Positions 12,792 through 22,781 of a stretch of 64,000 bases of DNA are shown here, one piece after another. Under the pieces are notes generated by a model. The model searched no databases. It was not told the DNA's origin and saw nothing but the letters and a program-made list of their open reading frames with translations. The translations under genes and the position numbers were made by a program. Position 1 is the stretch's first letter. Each line of letters starts with the position of its first letter. This DNA is from Afipia sp. (GTDB lineage Bacteria; Pseudomonadota; Alphaproteobacteria; Rhizobiales; Xanthobacteraceae): contig JACQDM010000008.1 of assembly GCA_016201045.1 (NCBI GenBank), positions 124,001-188,000 of the forward strand, read 5' to 3'.

Positions 12792-13934
12792 TCAGATCAG
12801 ACCGCCCTGTTCGGTGACACGCGCCAGATGATAGTCGGTGTCGCCGAACGTGTTTTCGATCATGGTCAGCCGCTTGAAGTAGTGGCCGATCTTGGCCTCC
12901 ATCGTCATGCCGATGCCGCCGTGAAGCTGGATCGCCTGCTGGCCGATGAACTTCGCCGACTTGCCGATCTGCACTTTCGCAGCGGCAACCGCGTTGGCGC
13001 GTTCCTTGGCATCTGTGGTGTCGCTCGCCATGGTCGCGAAATACGACATGCTGCGGGCCTGTTCGAGCGCGACAAACATGTCGGCGGCGCGATGCTGAAG
13101 CACCTGGAACGTGCCGATCGGCACGCCGAACTGTGTGCGGGTCTTCAGATACTCCACCGTTGTCTTGAGCGATTCGTCCATCGCGCCGACGGCTTCCGCG
13201 CACATCGCGATGCGCGCTTCATCGACCACGCGCTCGATCAGCGGCAGAGCGTTTTCAGGATCGCCGATGGCGGCGTCTTTGCCGACTTCGACGCCTTTGA
13301 ACGTGATGTCGGCGGCATGCAGGAGATCCTGCGTCGGATAGTCTGAAATGCTCACGCCCTTGGCGTTTGCGGGCACGAGGAACACGCCGACGCCAGTGCG
13401 GTCGCGCTGACCGCCTTTGGTGCGCGCGGTGACGACAAGCGTGTCGGCGGATGCGCCGTTAAGTACGACGAACTTTTCGCCGTCGATCACCCAGCCGTCG
13501 CCCTTCTTCTTCGCGGTCGTGGAGACGTCCGCAAGATCGTAACGCGAGTTCTTCTCCAACTGCGCGAATGCCAAAGTCTTGCTGCCGTCGATGATCGACG
13601 GAAGATGCGCGGCCTTCTGTGCGGCCGAACCGCCGTGACGCAGAAAGCCGCCGCCGAGAATGACGGTCGCGATATACGGCTCGAGCACCAGTGCCTTGCC
13701 GAGTGCTTCCATCACCAGCATGGTCTCGACAGCACCTGCGCCGAAGCCGCCGTCGTCTTCCGAGAACGGCAGGCCGAGCAGACCCTGCTCGGCGAGCTTG
13801 CTCCAGACGCCCTTGCTCCAGCCGCCCTTTTCCTTGGCGTACTTCTTGCGCTGCTCGAAGTCATAAGAATCCGCGAGCAGGCCGTCGACGCTGTCTTTCA
13901 GGAGCCGCTGCTCCTCGGACAAATCAAAATCCAT
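12792..13934 (-). CDS. pimD: acyl-CoA dehydrogenase, small-subunit type (PimD-like)
   Basis: 380-residue FAD-dependent acyl-CoA dehydrogenase that introduces the alpha-beta double bond. It starts MDFDLSEEQRLLKDSV, with the FAD/substrate region TRTQFGVPIGTFQVLQH and QLHGGIGMTMEAKIGHYFKR. The gene follows the larger dehydrogenase after 28 bases. Such neighbouring pairs often form mixed tetramers. A glutamate is present at the IENT position where medium-chain enzymes have YEGT, and another in DEARIA, so catalytic competence is plausible. The name follows gene order and family match to R. palustris pimD. Confidence 0.85.
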   Translation of the reverse strand: MDFDLSEEQRLLKDSVDGLLADSYDFEQRKKYAKEKGGWSKGVWSKLAEQGLLGLPFSEDDGGFGAGAVETMLVMEALGKALVLEPYIATVILGGGFLRHGGSAAQKAAHLPSIIDGSKTLAFAQLEKNSRYDLADVSTTAKKKGDGWVIDGEKFVVLNGASADTLVVTARTKGGQRDRTGVGVFLVPANAKGVSISDYPTQDLLHAADITFKGVEVGKDAAIGDPENALPLIERVVDEARIAMCAEAVGAMDESLKTTVEYLKTRTQFGVPIGTFQVLQHRAADMFVALEQARSMSYFATMASDTTDAKERANAVAAAKVQIGKSAKFIGQQAIQLHGGIGMTMEAKIGHYFKRLTMIENTFGDTDYHLARVTEQGGLI

Positions 13935-13962
13935 TTTACTTCCCTAATATCCTCGCCGGGGC

Positions 13963-15150
13963 TTAGAGCCCCAGCACAGCCTTGGTGATGATGTTGCGCT
14001 GAATTTCGTTCGAGCCGCCGTAGATCGAGACCTTGCGGTTGTTGAAGTAGCTCGGCGCGATCTGCGTGGTCCAATCCATCTCCTCGTTGGAGCCCGGATC
14101 GTGCGTATCGTAGGGCGCGGCAAACGGGCCGATGACTTCCATCATCAGTTCGGTTGTCGCCTGCTGGATTTCCGAGCCCTTGATCTTGAGAATCGAGGAC
14201 GCGGGGTCCGGCTTGCCCTTGCCGTTCTTGTGCTCGTTGGCGACGACGCGAAGCTGCGTCAGTTCGAGCGCCTTCAGCTCGATCTCGACGGACGCGAGTT
14301 TTTCGCGGAAACGCTGATCCTGCGCCACCGGCTTGCCGCCGGACTCCACCTTCGCAGCCAATTCCTTGATGCGGCGGATGCGCTCTTTCGAGACGCCGAC
14401 GCGCGCGATGCCCGTGCGCTCGTTACCCAGAAGAAACTTGGCGTAGTCCCAGCCTTTATTCTCCTCGCCGACCAGATTCGTCACCGGCACTTCGACGTCG
14501 TCGAAGAACACTTCGTTGACTTCGTGGCTGCCGTCGATCGTTTGAATCGGCCGCACGGTGACGCCGCGCGACTTCATGTCGACTAGAATGAACGAAATTC
14601 CCTGCTGCTTCTTCGCGGCGGGGTCCGTTCGACACAGACAGAAAATCCAGTCGGCATATTGCGCGAGCGTGGTCCATGTCTTCTGGCCGTTGATGATATA
14701 GACGTCGCCCTTTTTCTTGGCGGTGGTCTTCAATGAGGCGAGGTCCGAACCCGAACCCGGCTCCGAGAATCCCTGGCACCACCAGTCGTCGATGTTGGCG
14801 ATACGCGGCAGGAAGTATTTCTTCTGCGCGTCATTGGCGAAGGTGTAGATCACCGGCCCCACCATGCTGACGCCGAACGGCAGCGGCGACGGTGCCGGCG
14901 CCATCTGCATTTCCTCGTTGAAGATATATTGCTGCGCCGGCGTCCAGCCGGTGCCGCCATATTCCTTCGGCCAGTGCGTCACCGCCCAGCCCTTCTTGTT
15001 CAGGATACGCTGCCAGTTGACGAGGTCTTCCTTGCCGAGATGGCGGCCCTCTTCCATTTTCTGGCGCGTCAAGGCCGGCACGCTCTCCTTGAAGAAAGTG
15101 CGGACTTCGTCGCGGAACGCGAGTTCTTCCTTGGTGAAGCTGAGATCCAT
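13963..15150 (-). CDS. pimC: acyl-CoA dehydrogenase, large-subunit type (PimC-like)
   Basis: 395-residue acyl-CoA dehydrogenase. I chose the ATG at 15150 because AAGGAG sits six bases upstream; an in-frame upstream extension to 15174 lacks such a site. Motifs are CQGFSEPGSGSDL, INGQKTWTT and the C-terminal YGGSNEIQRNII. The canonical YEGT glutamate is replaced by Gly. GNERTGIA carries a glutamate where long-chain and isovaleryl enzymes hold their base. It is separated from the thiolase upstream by a REP-like palindrome. It probably pairs with the product of the next gene on dicarboxylyl- or fatty acyl-CoA. Confidence 0.87.
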   Translation of the reverse strand: MDLSFTKEELAFRDEVRTFFKESVPALTRQKMEEGRHLGKEDLVNWQRILNKKGWAVTHWPKEYGGTGWTPAQQYIFNEEMQMAPAPSPLPFGVSMVGPVIYTFANDAQKKYFLPRIANIDDWWCQGFSEPGSGSDLASLKTTAKKKGDVYIINGQKTWTTLAQYADWIFCLCRTDPAAKKQQGISFILVDMKSRGVTVRPIQTIDGSHEVNEVFFDDVEVPVTNLVGEENKGWDYAKFLLGNERTGIARVGVSKERIRRIKELAAKVESGGKPVAQDQRFREKLASVEIELKALELTQLRVVANEHKNGKGKPDPASSILKIKGSEIQQATTELMMEVIGPFAAPYDTHDPGSNEEMDWTTQIAPSYFNNRKVSIYGGSNEIQRNIITKAVLGL

Positions 15151-15169
15151 TGGATGCTCCTTTGTGTCT

Positions 15170-15248
15170 GTCATTGCGAGGAGCGATAGCGACGAAGCAA
15201 TCCAGCTTTTATTTTAAGAATGGATTGCTTCGCTGCGCTCGTAATGAC
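15170..15248. repeat. REP-like palindromic repeat
   Basis: Imperfect inverted repeat. The left arm 15170-15204 begins GTCATTGCGAG and ends AAGCAATCCA. The right arm 15221-15248 is TGGATTGCTTCG through TAATGAC. A short AT-rich loop separates them. The arm sequence resembles intergenic palindromes that recur across Bradyrhizobium-type genomes. It sits inside the beta-oxidation operon between thiolase and dehydrogenase and could form an mRNA hairpin there. Confidence 0.75.
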
Positions 15249-15260
15249 GGCGTTTTCCCT

Positions 15261-16445
15261 TTACTGCAAAATCTCGAACAGGCCGGCAGCACCCATGCCG
15301 CCGCCAACGCACATTGTGACAACACCGTACTTCGCCTTGCGGCGGCGGCCTTCGACGAGAACATGACCGGCAAGACGCGAGCCGGTCATGCCGTAGGGAT
15401 GGCCGACCGAAATCGCACCGCCATTGACGTTGAGTTTCTCCGGGTCGATTCCCAATTTGTCGCGGCAATAGATCGCCTGCACGGCGAACGCCTCGTTCAG
15501 CTCCCACATGTCGATATCCTCGATCTTGAGGTTGTGACGTTTCAACAAGCGTGGAATTGCGAACACAGGCCCGATGCCCATTTCGTCCGGCTCGCAGCCA
15601 GCAGCGACGAAGCCGCGGAAAATGCCGAGCGGCTTGAGGCCCTTTTTCGCCGCGAGCTTGTCGCTCATGACGACCTGCGCGCTGGCGCCGTCAGACAACT
15701 GGCTGGCGTTGCCGGCGGTGATGCAGCCGCCCTCGATGACGGGTTTCAGGCTCGCAAGTCCTTCCGCCGTGGTATCGGGGCGCGGACCCTCGTCCTGCGA
15801 GATCGTGATCTCCTTGTAGGACACTTCCTTGGTGTTTTTATCGACCACCGCCATTTTGGTGGTCATCGGCGCGATCTCGTCCTTGAAGCGCCCGCCTTGC
15901 AGGCCGGACGCGGTGCGGCGCTGGCTTTCCAGCCCGAACTCGTCCTGCCGCTCGCGCGAAATGTTGTAACGCTTCGCCACGACTTCGGCAGTGTTAAGCA
16001 TCGACATATAGACGTCGCCCTTGATCGCGACGAGTTCGGGATCGACGGCATGAAACTTGTTAATGTGATCGTTCTGCACAAGGCTGATCGATTCGCCGCC
16101 GCCCGCGACGGCCACTTCGACGCCGTCATACATGATCGAGCGCGCCGCAAGCGCAATCGCCTGCAGACCTGAAGAGCACTGGCGGTCGATGGTGGTGCCT
16201 GCCACCTGAACCGGAAGGCCGGCCCGGAGCGCCGCCTTGCGGGCAATGTTGCCGCCGGTGGTGCCCTGCTGCATGGCGGCGCCCATCACAACGTCTTCGA
16301 CTTCTGCGCCGTCGATGCCTGCGCGCTTCACCGCGTGCTGAATGGCGTGGCCGAGCAGCGTCGCGCCCTCGGTGTTGTTGAATGCGCCGCGATAGGCTTT
16401 GCCGATCGGCGTGCGGGCGGTGGAAACGATAACGGCTTCGGTCAT
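15261..16445 (-). CDS. pimB: acyl-CoA thiolase (PimB-like acetyltransferase)
   Basis: 394-residue thiolase cleaving 3-ketoacyl-CoA with CoA. The nucleophilic Cys is in DRQCSSGLQ (near residue 90), the His base in [11 protein letters not shown], and the second Cys in TMCVGGGMG. The ATG at 16445 has AGGAGG about six bases upstream and overlaps the ligase stop by four bases (ATGA). The longer open frame reaching to 17447 is read antisense to nothing and merely overlaps the ligase in another frame. Gene order matches R. palustris pimB. Confidence 0.9.
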   Translation of the reverse strand: MTEAVIVSTARTPIGKAYRGAFNNTEGATLLGHAIQHAVKRAGIDGAEVEDVVMGAAMQQGTTGGNIARKAALRAGLPVQVAGTTIDRQCSSGLQAIALAARSIMYDGVEVAVAGGGESISLVQNDHINKFHAVDPELVAIKGDVYMSMLNTAEVVAKRYNISRERQDEFGLESQRRTASGLQGGRFKDEIAPMTTKMAVVDKNTKEVSYKEITISQDEGPRPDTTAEGLASLKPVIEGGCITAGNASQLSDGASAQVVMSDKLAAKKGLKPLGIFRGFVAAGCEPDEMGIGPVFAIPRLLKRHNLKIEDIDMWELNEAFAVQAIYCRDKLGIDPEKLNVNGGAISVGHPYGMTGSRLAGHVLVEGRRRKAKYGVVTMCVGGGMGAAGLFEILQ

Positions 16446-18127
16446 GAACGACCTCCTGTTGCAAACTGTTTGGGTTGTTGTTGATGCGAGAGCTGCCGGC
16501 TCCGCAGTTCGTGGCGGGAGAGCTTTCCTACGCTGGTGCGTGGAAGCTCCTTCATGAATTCGACGGCGACGGGAAGCTCGTGCTTGCCGATCTTGCCGGT
16601 GAGGAAGGTGCGCAGTTCCTCGATGGTGAACGGCTTGGCATCCGCGCGCAGTGTGACGAACGCCTTCGCAGCCTCGCCGCGATAATCGTCCGGAACGCCA
16701 ATCACCAGAACTTCCTGAACCGGCGGATAGGTGTAGATCGCCTGCTCGATCATCTGCGGATAGACGTTGAACCCGCCGGAGATGATCATGTCCTTCTTGC
16801 GGTCCACCAGATAAAAATATCCGTCCGCATCCATGTAGCCGATGTCGCCGGTCAGAAAACGGTCGCCGACGAACGACTCTTTGGTTTCCGCTTCGCGATT
16901 CCAGTAGCCGCGCGTCACGTTCGGACCCCTGATGCGAATTTCGCCGGTCTCTCCAACAGGCAGAACCTTCGCCGGGTCTTCCAGCGACACCACATCCATC
17001 TCGATGCCGGGCAGCATCAATCCAATCGAGCCCGGTTTGTCGGGGCCTGTCGGTGGATGGCCGGTGCCGGGCGAGCAAGTCTCGGTCATGCCCCAGCCGC
17101 TCTTCAATGTGAGCTTGGTCTTGCGCTCGAAAATCCTGGCGACTTCCACAGGCAGCGGGGCACCGCCGGAGCCGGCATGCGCAAGCGAGGACAGGTCGCG
17201 CTTGTCGAGATCGGGCAGGCTCGCGATGGCGATCCACATCGTCGGCACACCGGGGAAAATCGTGGCGCGCTTGATTTCGATATCGCGCATCACCGCGTCG
17301 AGATCGAAGCGCTGGTGTAGGGAAATCATTGCACCGAGCTTGATGCTGCTCAGCATGACGACGGTCAAAGCGAAAATGTGAAACAGCGGCAGCACGAGAA
17401 TGACGCGGTCGATCACATTTCTCTCGGCGCGAGACTTGGCACCCCACACATCATAGATGGAGACAGCCGAGGTCAGATTGCCGTGGGTCAGCATCGCGCC
17501 CTTGGGCAGGCCGGTCGTGCCGCCGGTGTATTGCAGAAGCGCGATGTCGTCGGGCGATACCTGCGGCCATTGCGCGGGCGCTTTGGCATCTTTGGTAAAA
17601 TTCTTGAACGTGACGATGGCCGGATTGTCGGGCAGCGCCGTCATTGGATTGCCGACGTCGCCCCAAGTCTGATCCTCGCAGACAATCAGCCGATCCACCA
17701 ACCCCGCCTCGAAGAATTTCAGCGCGGCGGGAAACAACGTGGAGAGATTGCTGGTGACGAGGATGCGCGCGCCGGAATCTTTCAATTTATGAGTAAGCGC
17801 AATCGCGCCGTCGAGCGGCGAGAGATGAACGACCCGCGCGCCGGCTTTCAGTGCGCCGAAGAAATTCACCGGATGATCCGGCGCATTGCCGAGAAACAAT
17901 GCGACCGACGAACCCTTGCCGTAGCCCGCGCGCAGAAATGCCGCGGCGGCAGAATCCGCCATCGCCTTCAGCTCATTGAAGCTGATCGGCCCGTCGCGAT
18001 ATTCGATCGCGGGCCGGTCGCCGAAATCCGAAGCCGCTTTTGCGAGCAGATCGGGCAGCGTACCGCGTTCGATCGGCGCGTCCCAGCGAACGCCTTCAGG
18101 ATAGAATTGTTCGCCGGGATGGGTCAC
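16442..18127 (-). CDS. pimA: acyl-CoA ligase (PimA-like, AMP-forming)
   Basis: Activates a carboxylic acid to its CoA thioester with ATP. 561 residues from GTG 18127, typical for the family; AAAGG lies about nine bases upstream. The P-loop is [16 protein letters not shown], the adenylate motif [17 protein letters not shown], the hinge [17 protein letters not shown], and the catalytic Lys in [12 protein letters not shown]. It starts five bases after the pimF stop and overlaps pimB. R. palustris PimA activates dicarboxylic and fatty acids. That specificity is assumed here from synteny. Confidence 0.88.
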   Translation of the reverse strand: MTHPGEQFYPEGVRWDAPIERGTLPDLLAKAASDFGDRPAIEYRDGPISFNELKAMADSAAAAFLRAGYGKGSSVALFLGNAPDHPVNFFGALKAGARVVHLSPLDGAIALTHKLKDSGARILVTSNLSTLFPAALKFFEAGLVDRLIVCEDQTWGDVGNPMTALPDNPAIVTFKNFTKDAKAPAQWPQVSPDDIALLQYTGGTTGLPKGAMLTHGNLTSAVSIYDVWGAKSRAERNVIDRVILVLPLFHIFALTVVMLSSIKLGAMISLHQRFDLDAVMRDIEIKRATIFPGVPTMWIAIASLPDLDKRDLSSLAHAGSGGAPLPVEVARIFERKTKLTLKSGWGMTETCSPGTGHPPTGPDKPGSIGLMLPGIEMDVVSLEDPAKVLPVGETGEIRIRGPNVTRGYWNREAETKESFVGDRFLTGDIGYMDADGYFYLVDRKKDMIISGGFNVYPQMIEQAIYTYPPVQEVLVIGVPDDYRGEAAKAFVTLRADAKPFTIEELRTFLTGKIGKHELPVAVEFMKELPRTSVGKLSRHELRSRQLSHQQQPKQFATGGRS

Positions 18128-18131
18128 GCCA

Positions 18132-20216
18132 TCAGCCTTTTGCGAGCGAAGCGAAAGTCTTGCCTTCATCGGCAAGTTTCTTGAGCAATGGTGTCGGCTC
18201 AAGCGACGGATCGTTAGTCTGCTTGGCGTAGAACGACAGCCGCTCCGCGATCTTCTTCAGGCCGACAGAGTCGGCGTAGAACATGGGGCCGCCGCGATAG
18301 ATCGGCCAGCCGTAGCCATAGAGCCAGACCACGTCGATGTCGCTCGGACGCTGCGCGATTTTTTCTTCGAGAATGCGCGCGCCCTCGTTGATCATCGGAT
18401 ACATCAGGCGCTCGAAGATTTCGTCGTCGCTCATCTGGCGGCGCTTGAGGCCCATCTTGGTAGTGGTTTCCTCGATCAGCTTTTCGATTTCCGGATCGGG
18501 CAACGGCGCACGCGATCCCTGTTCGTATTTGTAATAGCCCTTGCCGGTTTTCTGGCCGAAGCGTCCGGCTTCGCAGATCGCATCCGCGATCTCCGACTTG
18601 ATGCCGCGGTCCTTGCGCGAGCGCCAGCCGATATCGAGACCGGCGAGGTCGCCCATCGCGAACGGTCCCATCGGCATGCCGAACTTGGTGAGAACCGCGT
18701 CGACCTGCTGCGGCAATGCGCCCTCGAACAGGAATTTCTCGGCCTGCTTGCCGCGCGCGGCGAGCATGCGGTTGCCAACGAAGCCGTCGCAGACGCCGAC
18801 GACGACCGGCACCTTGGCGATTTTCTTGGCGACATTCACGGCCGTCACCAGCGCGTCCGGCGCAGTCTTTTCGCCGCGCACGATTTCGCACAGCTTCATG
18901 ACGTTGGCCGGCGAGAAGAAATGCATGCCAAGCACGTCCTGCGGACGCTGCGTCATCTTCGCGATTTCATTGATGTTCAGATACGACGTGTTGGTGGCGA
19001 GCACCGCGCCCTTCTTGGCGTACTGATCGAGCTTGCCGAACACTTCCTTCTTGATCGCCATGGTCTCGAACACGGCCTCAATAATGAGATCCGCATCCTT
19101 GACGTTTTCAATACCGACAACGCCCTTGATGAGCCCCATGCGTTTTGCCGGAGCATCTGCCGGAATGCCGCCGCGCGCAGCCGTCGCATCGTAATTCTTC
19201 TGCATGATGCCGAGGCCGCGCTTGAGCTGCTCGTCGCCGGTCTCGATCAGCGTCACCGGAATGCCGGCATTGGCGAACGACATCGCGATGCCGCCACCCA
19301 TCGTGCCTGCACCGATGATCGCGACGCTCTTGACGTCGCGGCCCTTGGTACCTTCCGGAACGCCCGCAACTTTCGCAGCTTCGCGTTCGGCGAAGAACGC
19401 ATAGCGCTGCGCCTTCGACTGCTCGCCGTTCATCAGCTTGGTGAACAGTTCGCGCTCGGTCTTCAGCGCCTGCTCGAATGGCTGATCGAGCGAATGGCTC
19501 ACCGCTTCCGCAGCTGTGACCGGCGCTTCGAGCCCGCGGCCCTTTTTGTTGGCGGCAGCGGCAGCGTTGGTGAAGATCGACCTGTCGGCCTTGGCCGCCG
19601 CGAGCTTGGAATCGTCATCGCGCAGTTTGCGCAGCGGCTTTTTCTCGGCGACGATTTTCTTGGCGAACGCTTCCGCGCCGGACGCGAGGTTATCGACGAT
19701 CTCGTCGATTGCTCCGGCTTTTGCCGCCTCCGGCGCGCCGATGAAATCGCCGGTGACGATCATCTTCACCGCCATTTCGGGACCGACCGCGCGCGGCAGG
19801 CGCTGTGTGCCGCCGGCACCCGGCAGCAATCCGAGTTTCACTTCAGGCAAACCGACCTTCGCTTCTTTCGTGGCGACACGATAGTGACAGCCGAGCGCGA
19901 GCTCGAATCCGCCGCCGAGCGCCGTGCCATGAATGGCGGCGATCACAGGCTTCGGGCACTTTTCGATTTCATCGATGACTTCGTGCAGACCCGGCTGCTG
20001 CGGCGGCTTGCCGAATTCGGTGATGTCGGCACCGGCGATAAAGGTGCGTCCCGCACAGGTGACAACGATGGCTTTGACGTCGGGATCGGCTGCCGCGCTT
20101 TTGACGCCGTCGAAAATACCTTTCCGCACCGCAGCACTCAGCGCGTTCACCGGCGGGCTGTCGACTGTGACGATGGCGACTTCGCCGTGACGTTCCATCT
20201 TGACCACTTGGCTCAC
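18132..20216 (-). CDS. pimF: bifunctional enoyl-CoA hydratase / 3-hydroxyacyl-CoA dehydrogenase (PimF-like)
   Basis: 694-residue FadJ/FadB-type protein doing two successive beta-oxidation steps. The N-terminal crotonase domain (1-190) has CAGRTFIAGADI and HGTALGGGFELALGC for the oxyanion hole. The NAD-binding domain starts near residue 295 with AIIGAGTMGGGIAMSFANAG. The 3HCDH C-terminal part includes HFFSPANVMKLCEIV and GFVGNRM. It is the first gene of the operon, divergent from the IclR gene. Its promoter and a candidate operator lie in the 135-bp gap. The ATG is preceded by the purine-rich GGGAGAG. Confidence 0.93.
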   Translation of the reverse strand: MSQVVKMERHGEVAIVTVDSPPVNALSAAVRKGIFDGVKSAAADPDVKAIVVTCAGRTFIAGADITEFGKPPQQPGLHEVIDEIEKCPKPVIAAIHGTALGGGFELALGCHYRVATKEAKVGLPEVKLGLLPGAGGTQRLPRAVGPEMAVKMIVTGDFIGAPEAAKAGAIDEIVDNLASGAEAFAKKIVAEKKPLRKLRDDDSKLAAAKADRSIFTNAAAAANKKGRGLEAPVTAAEAVSHSLDQPFEQALKTERELFTKLMNGEQSKAQRYAFFAEREAAKVAGVPEGTKGRDVKSVAIIGAGTMGGGIAMSFANAGIPVTLIETGDEQLKRGLGIMQKNYDATAARGGIPADAPAKRMGLIKGVVGIENVKDADLIIEAVFETMAIKKEVFGKLDQYAKKGAVLATNTSYLNINEIAKMTQRPQDVLGMHFFSPANVMKLCEIVRGEKTAPDALVTAVNVAKKIAKVPVVVGVCDGFVGNRMLAARGKQAEKFLFEGALPQQVDAVLTKFGMPMGPFAMGDLAGLDIGWRSRKDRGIKSEIADAICEAGRFGQKTGKGYYKYEQGSRAPLPDPEIEKLIEETTTKMGLKRRQMSDDEIFERLMYPMINEGARILEEKIAQRPSDIDVVWLYGYGWPIYRGGPMFYADSVGLKKIAERLSFYAKQTNDPSLEPTPLLKKLADEGKTFASLAKG

Positions 20217-20259
20217 GCAGCTCTCCCTTAAACGCTCAATTTGACTAATTTCGCAGAGC

Positions 20260-20272
20260 GGAATTCAATTCC
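20260..20272. promoter_or_regulatory. candidate IclR-type operator between pimF and the IclR gene
   Basis: Perfect 13-bp inverted repeat GGAATT-C-AATTCC. IclR-family sites such as E. coli IclR (TGGAAATNATTTCCA) share this short-arm, one-base-centre form. On the minus strand TTGACA (20316-20311) lies upstream with a weak -10-like TATGCC 17 bases on, which would place the palindrome just after the pimF transcription start. Binding by the neighbouring regulator is inferred. Confidence 0.45.
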
Positions 20273-20351
20273 ACATCTTGACACGGAGGCATATTTTGAA
20301 GCACGTGCCTTGTCAACGAAGAGCACCCATGCGGCGGCACCTCCGGCAACG

Positions 20352-21233
20352 ATGAAACGTCCTGCAAAGAAAACCGCGACCGATCGCAGTTTTGTCGTCG
20401 CGCTATCGCGGGGGCTGGACGTACTGCGCGCATTTCGTCCTAACGACGGGCTTCTCGGCAATCAGGAGATTGCGGCCCGCACCAATCTGCCGAAGCCGAC
20501 AATTTCGCGGCTGACATATACTCTGACCAAGCTCGGCTATCTTACACAGGTCCCGAGGTTCGAGAAGTATCAGCTCGCACCCGCTGCGATGGCGCTCGGC
20601 TATGCTGCGCTGGCGAATATGGGCGTGCGCCACCTCTCCGATCCGTTCCGCGATCAGCTGATGCGCGAGACCGGCGGCGCTGTCGCCATCGGCGCGCGCG
20701 ATCGTCTCAACATGATCTATTTCGGCCAGAGCCGCAGCGAACTCACCGTCGGCGTGCTGCTCGATGTCGGCTCGCGCGTTCCGATTGCGACCACCGCGAT
20801 GGGCCGCGCTTATCTTTGGGCGCTGCCGCCGGACGAGCGCGAAAAACTTCTGCACGACATCAAGGAACATGTCGGCAGCCGCTGGCAGAAAGTGCGCGAA
20901 GGAATCGACCGCGCCGGCGAGACCGTCGAGAAGTACGGCTTCGCGATGTCCACTGGCGAGTGGCACGACGACATTCACGCGGTCGGTGTTGCGCTACAGC
21001 TGAATGATGGAACCGGGCCGTTCGCGCTGAATTGCGGCGCGCCTGCCTTCAAATTCACCGAAGATCGTCTGAAGAACGATATTGGTCCGCGTCTTGTCTC
21101 GATGGTAAGGAACATCGAGGCTGCGCTGAATGGAAGTATGTCACGCAGATCGCAAATCAAAGAAAACACTGACAATAAAAAAACGAAGTCACCTGGAGGG
21201 AGAGTTACGCGTGTTGTTGAGGGGATCAGGTAA
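20352..21233 (+). CDS. IclR-family transcriptional regulator
   Basis: 293 residues from ATG 20352; an upstream in-frame TTG at 20241 would add 37 residues but would run through the divergent promoter region. The N-terminal winged helix (about 10-70) contains GNQEIAARTNLPKPTISRL. The C-terminal effector domain has VGVLLDVGSRVPIATTAMGRAYL and GWHDDIHAVGV-like segments ending near residue 255. A lysine/arginine-rich tail follows. Placed between the divergent pim-like operon and the uptake genes, it is the obvious local regulator, probably sensing a pathway acid or CoA ester. Confidence 0.9.
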   Translation: MKRPAKKTATDRSFVVALSRGLDVLRAFRPNDGLLGNQEIAARTNLPKPTISRLTYTLTKLGYLTQVPRFEKYQLAPAAMALGYAALANMGVRHLSDPFRDQLMRETGGAVAIGARDRLNMIYFGQSRSELTVGVLLDVGSRVPIATTAMGRAYLWALPPDEREKLLHDIKEHVGSRWQKVREGIDRAGETVEKYGFAMSTGEWHDDIHAVGVALQLNDGTGPFALNCGAPAFKFTEDRLKNDIGPRLVSMVRNIEAALNGSMSRRSQIKENTDNKKTKSPGGRVTRVVEGIR

Positions 21234-21266
21234 CAGCCGCCGTCGGCCCGGCAAAGGCGATGGCGA

Positions 21267-22064
21267 ATGATGCAGGCACAGCTCGGGAATGGAAACTTTC
21301 CCCTGCTTGCCGTTCGCGACGTCAGCGTCGTGTTCGGCGGCATCGTGGCGTTGAACGGCGTTTCGTTCGACATGAAACAAGGTCAGATTCTCGGCCTCAT
21401 CGGACCGAACGGCGCCGGCAAGACCACGCTGTTCAATTGCCTGAGCCGGCTCTATCAGCCGAGCACCGGCGAAATCTTGATGGAAGGCAAGAGCATTCTC
21501 ACCCGTCAGGCATCGCAGATCGCCGAATGCGGCATCGGCCGCACCTTCCAGAACGTCGCGCTGTTTCCGCGCCTGACCGTGCGCGACAACATCCGCATCG
21601 GTGCCCATTGCCGCACCAAGAGCGACTTCATCAGCGACGCCTTGAAGCTGCCGGCGGTGCGCCATCAGGAGCAGGCGCTCAACGAGAAGGTCGATGAGAT
21701 CCTGACCTATCTCGATCTGCATAATGTCGCGGATCGCGAAGTCGCGGGCCTTCCGTTCGGTACGCAAAAGCGCGTCGAACTCGGCCGCGCCCTCGCAGCG
21801 GAGCCAAAGATTCTTTTGCTCGACGAACCTGCCGGCGGCCTCAACCATGAAGAAGTCCACGCACTCGGCGATCTCGTTCGCCGCATCCGCGACGACCGCA
21901 ATATCACGGTGCTTCTCGTCGAGCATCACATGGGTCTGGTGATGTCGATTGCCGATCACGTGGTCGCTCTCAATTTCGGAAAGAAACTCGCCGAAGGCAC
22001 GCCTGCTGCCGTGCAGTCCGACCCGGACGTCATCAAGGCCTATCTGGGGAGCAAGGACGCATGA
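21267..22064 (+). CDS. livG: branched-chain-type ABC transporter ATP-binding protein (LivG)
   Basis: 265-residue cytoplasmic ATPase of a HAAT-family importer. Walker A is GPNGAGKTT, and Walker B with the D-loop is LLLDEPAGGLNHEE. The signature region is degenerate (GLPFGTQKRVELGRAL), as usual for LivG. The C-terminus ends with the LivG-type [10 protein letters not shown]. It overlaps livF by four bases. In R. palustris the same importer follows the pim operon, so dicarboxylate or fatty acid uptake is more likely than amino acid uptake; this is inferred from context. Confidence 0.92.
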   Translation: MMQAQLGNGNFPLLAVRDVSVVFGGIVALNGVSFDMKQGQILGLIGPNGAGKTTLFNCLSRLYQPSTGEILMEGKSILTRQASQIAECGIGRTFQNVALFPRLTVRDNIRIGAHCRTKSDFISDALKLPAVRHQEQALNEKVDEILTYLDLHNVADREVAGLPFGTQKRVELGRALAAEPKILLLDEPAGGLNHEEVHALGDLVRRIRDDRNITVLLVEHHMGLVMSIADHVVALNFGKKLAEGTPAAVQSDPDVIKAYLGSKDA

Positions 22065-22774
22065 CTTCGATGCTCGAAATCAAGGACCTGCGCGCCTACT
22101 ACGGCCAGGTGCAGGCGCTGCACGGCCTCAGCCTCTCGCTCAACGAAGGCAGCGTCACTACGCTGCTCGGTGCCAACGGCGCAGGCAAGACGACGACGCT
22201 GCGTGCGATCTGCAACATGCTTCGCTCGACCGGCAATATCGAATTCGAGGGTAAGTCGCTCGCCGGCAAATCGACGGAAAACATTGTCCGCCTCGGCATC
22301 GCGCATGTGCCGCAGGGACGCGGCACCTTCACCAACATGACGGTGGAAGAGAATCTTCAGCTCGGTGCGATCTCGCGCGGCGACAAGCAGAGGATCAAGG
22401 ACGATATCGGGCGCATGTACGCGCACTTCCCGGTTCTCAAGCAGCGTCACACGCAACAAGCCGGCACGCTGTCGGGCGGCGAACAGCAGATGCTCGCGGT
22501 CGCCCGTGCGCTGATGCTGCGCCCGCGCCTGATGCTGCTGGACGAGCCGTCCTTCGGCCTCGCTCCGCTGGTGGTGCGCGACCTGTTCGGAATTCTCGGC
22601 AAGATCAACCGCGAAGATAAAGTGACGATCCTCGTCGTCGAACAGAACGCACAACTCGCGCTCGAACTCGCCGAGAAGGCATTCGTCATCGAAACCGGAC
22701 GCATCGTGATGTCGGGCAGCGCGAAGGAAATCGCGAGCAACGAAGACATCCGCAAATCCTATTTGGGATACTGA
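22061..22774 (+). CDS. livF: branched-chain-type ABC transporter ATP-binding protein (LivF)
   Basis: 237 residues, second ATPase of the importer. Walker A is GANGAGKTT, the signature LSGGEQQMLAVARAL, Walker B LMLLDEPSFGLAP, and the His of the switch is replaced by the LivF-typical VVEQN. Its ATG overlaps the livG stop and it ends seven bases before livH, so all five genes are one transcription unit. Confidence 0.93.
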   Translation: MTSMLEIKDLRAYYGQVQALHGLSLSLNEGSVTTLLGANGAGKTTTLRAICNMLRSTGNIEFEGKSLAGKSTENIVRLGIAHVPQGRGTFTNMTVEENLQLGAISRGDKQRIKDDIGRMYAHFPVLKQRHTQQAGTLSGGEQQMLAVARALMLRPRLMLLDEPSFGLAPLVVRDLFGILGKINREDKVTILVVEQNAQLALELAEKAFVIETGRIVMSGSAKEIASNEDIRKSYLGY

Positions 22775-22781
22775 GGACGCC

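Noticed and set aside
15261-17447. 728-codon open frame as one protein
   Set aside because: Only the part from 16445 is thiolase; the upstream part overlaps the ligase in a different frame and is low-complexity Arg-rich.
20228-20461. 77-codon minus-strand open frame at the pimF/IclR gap
   Set aside because: It overlaps the divergent promoter and the IclR coding region and has no family features.
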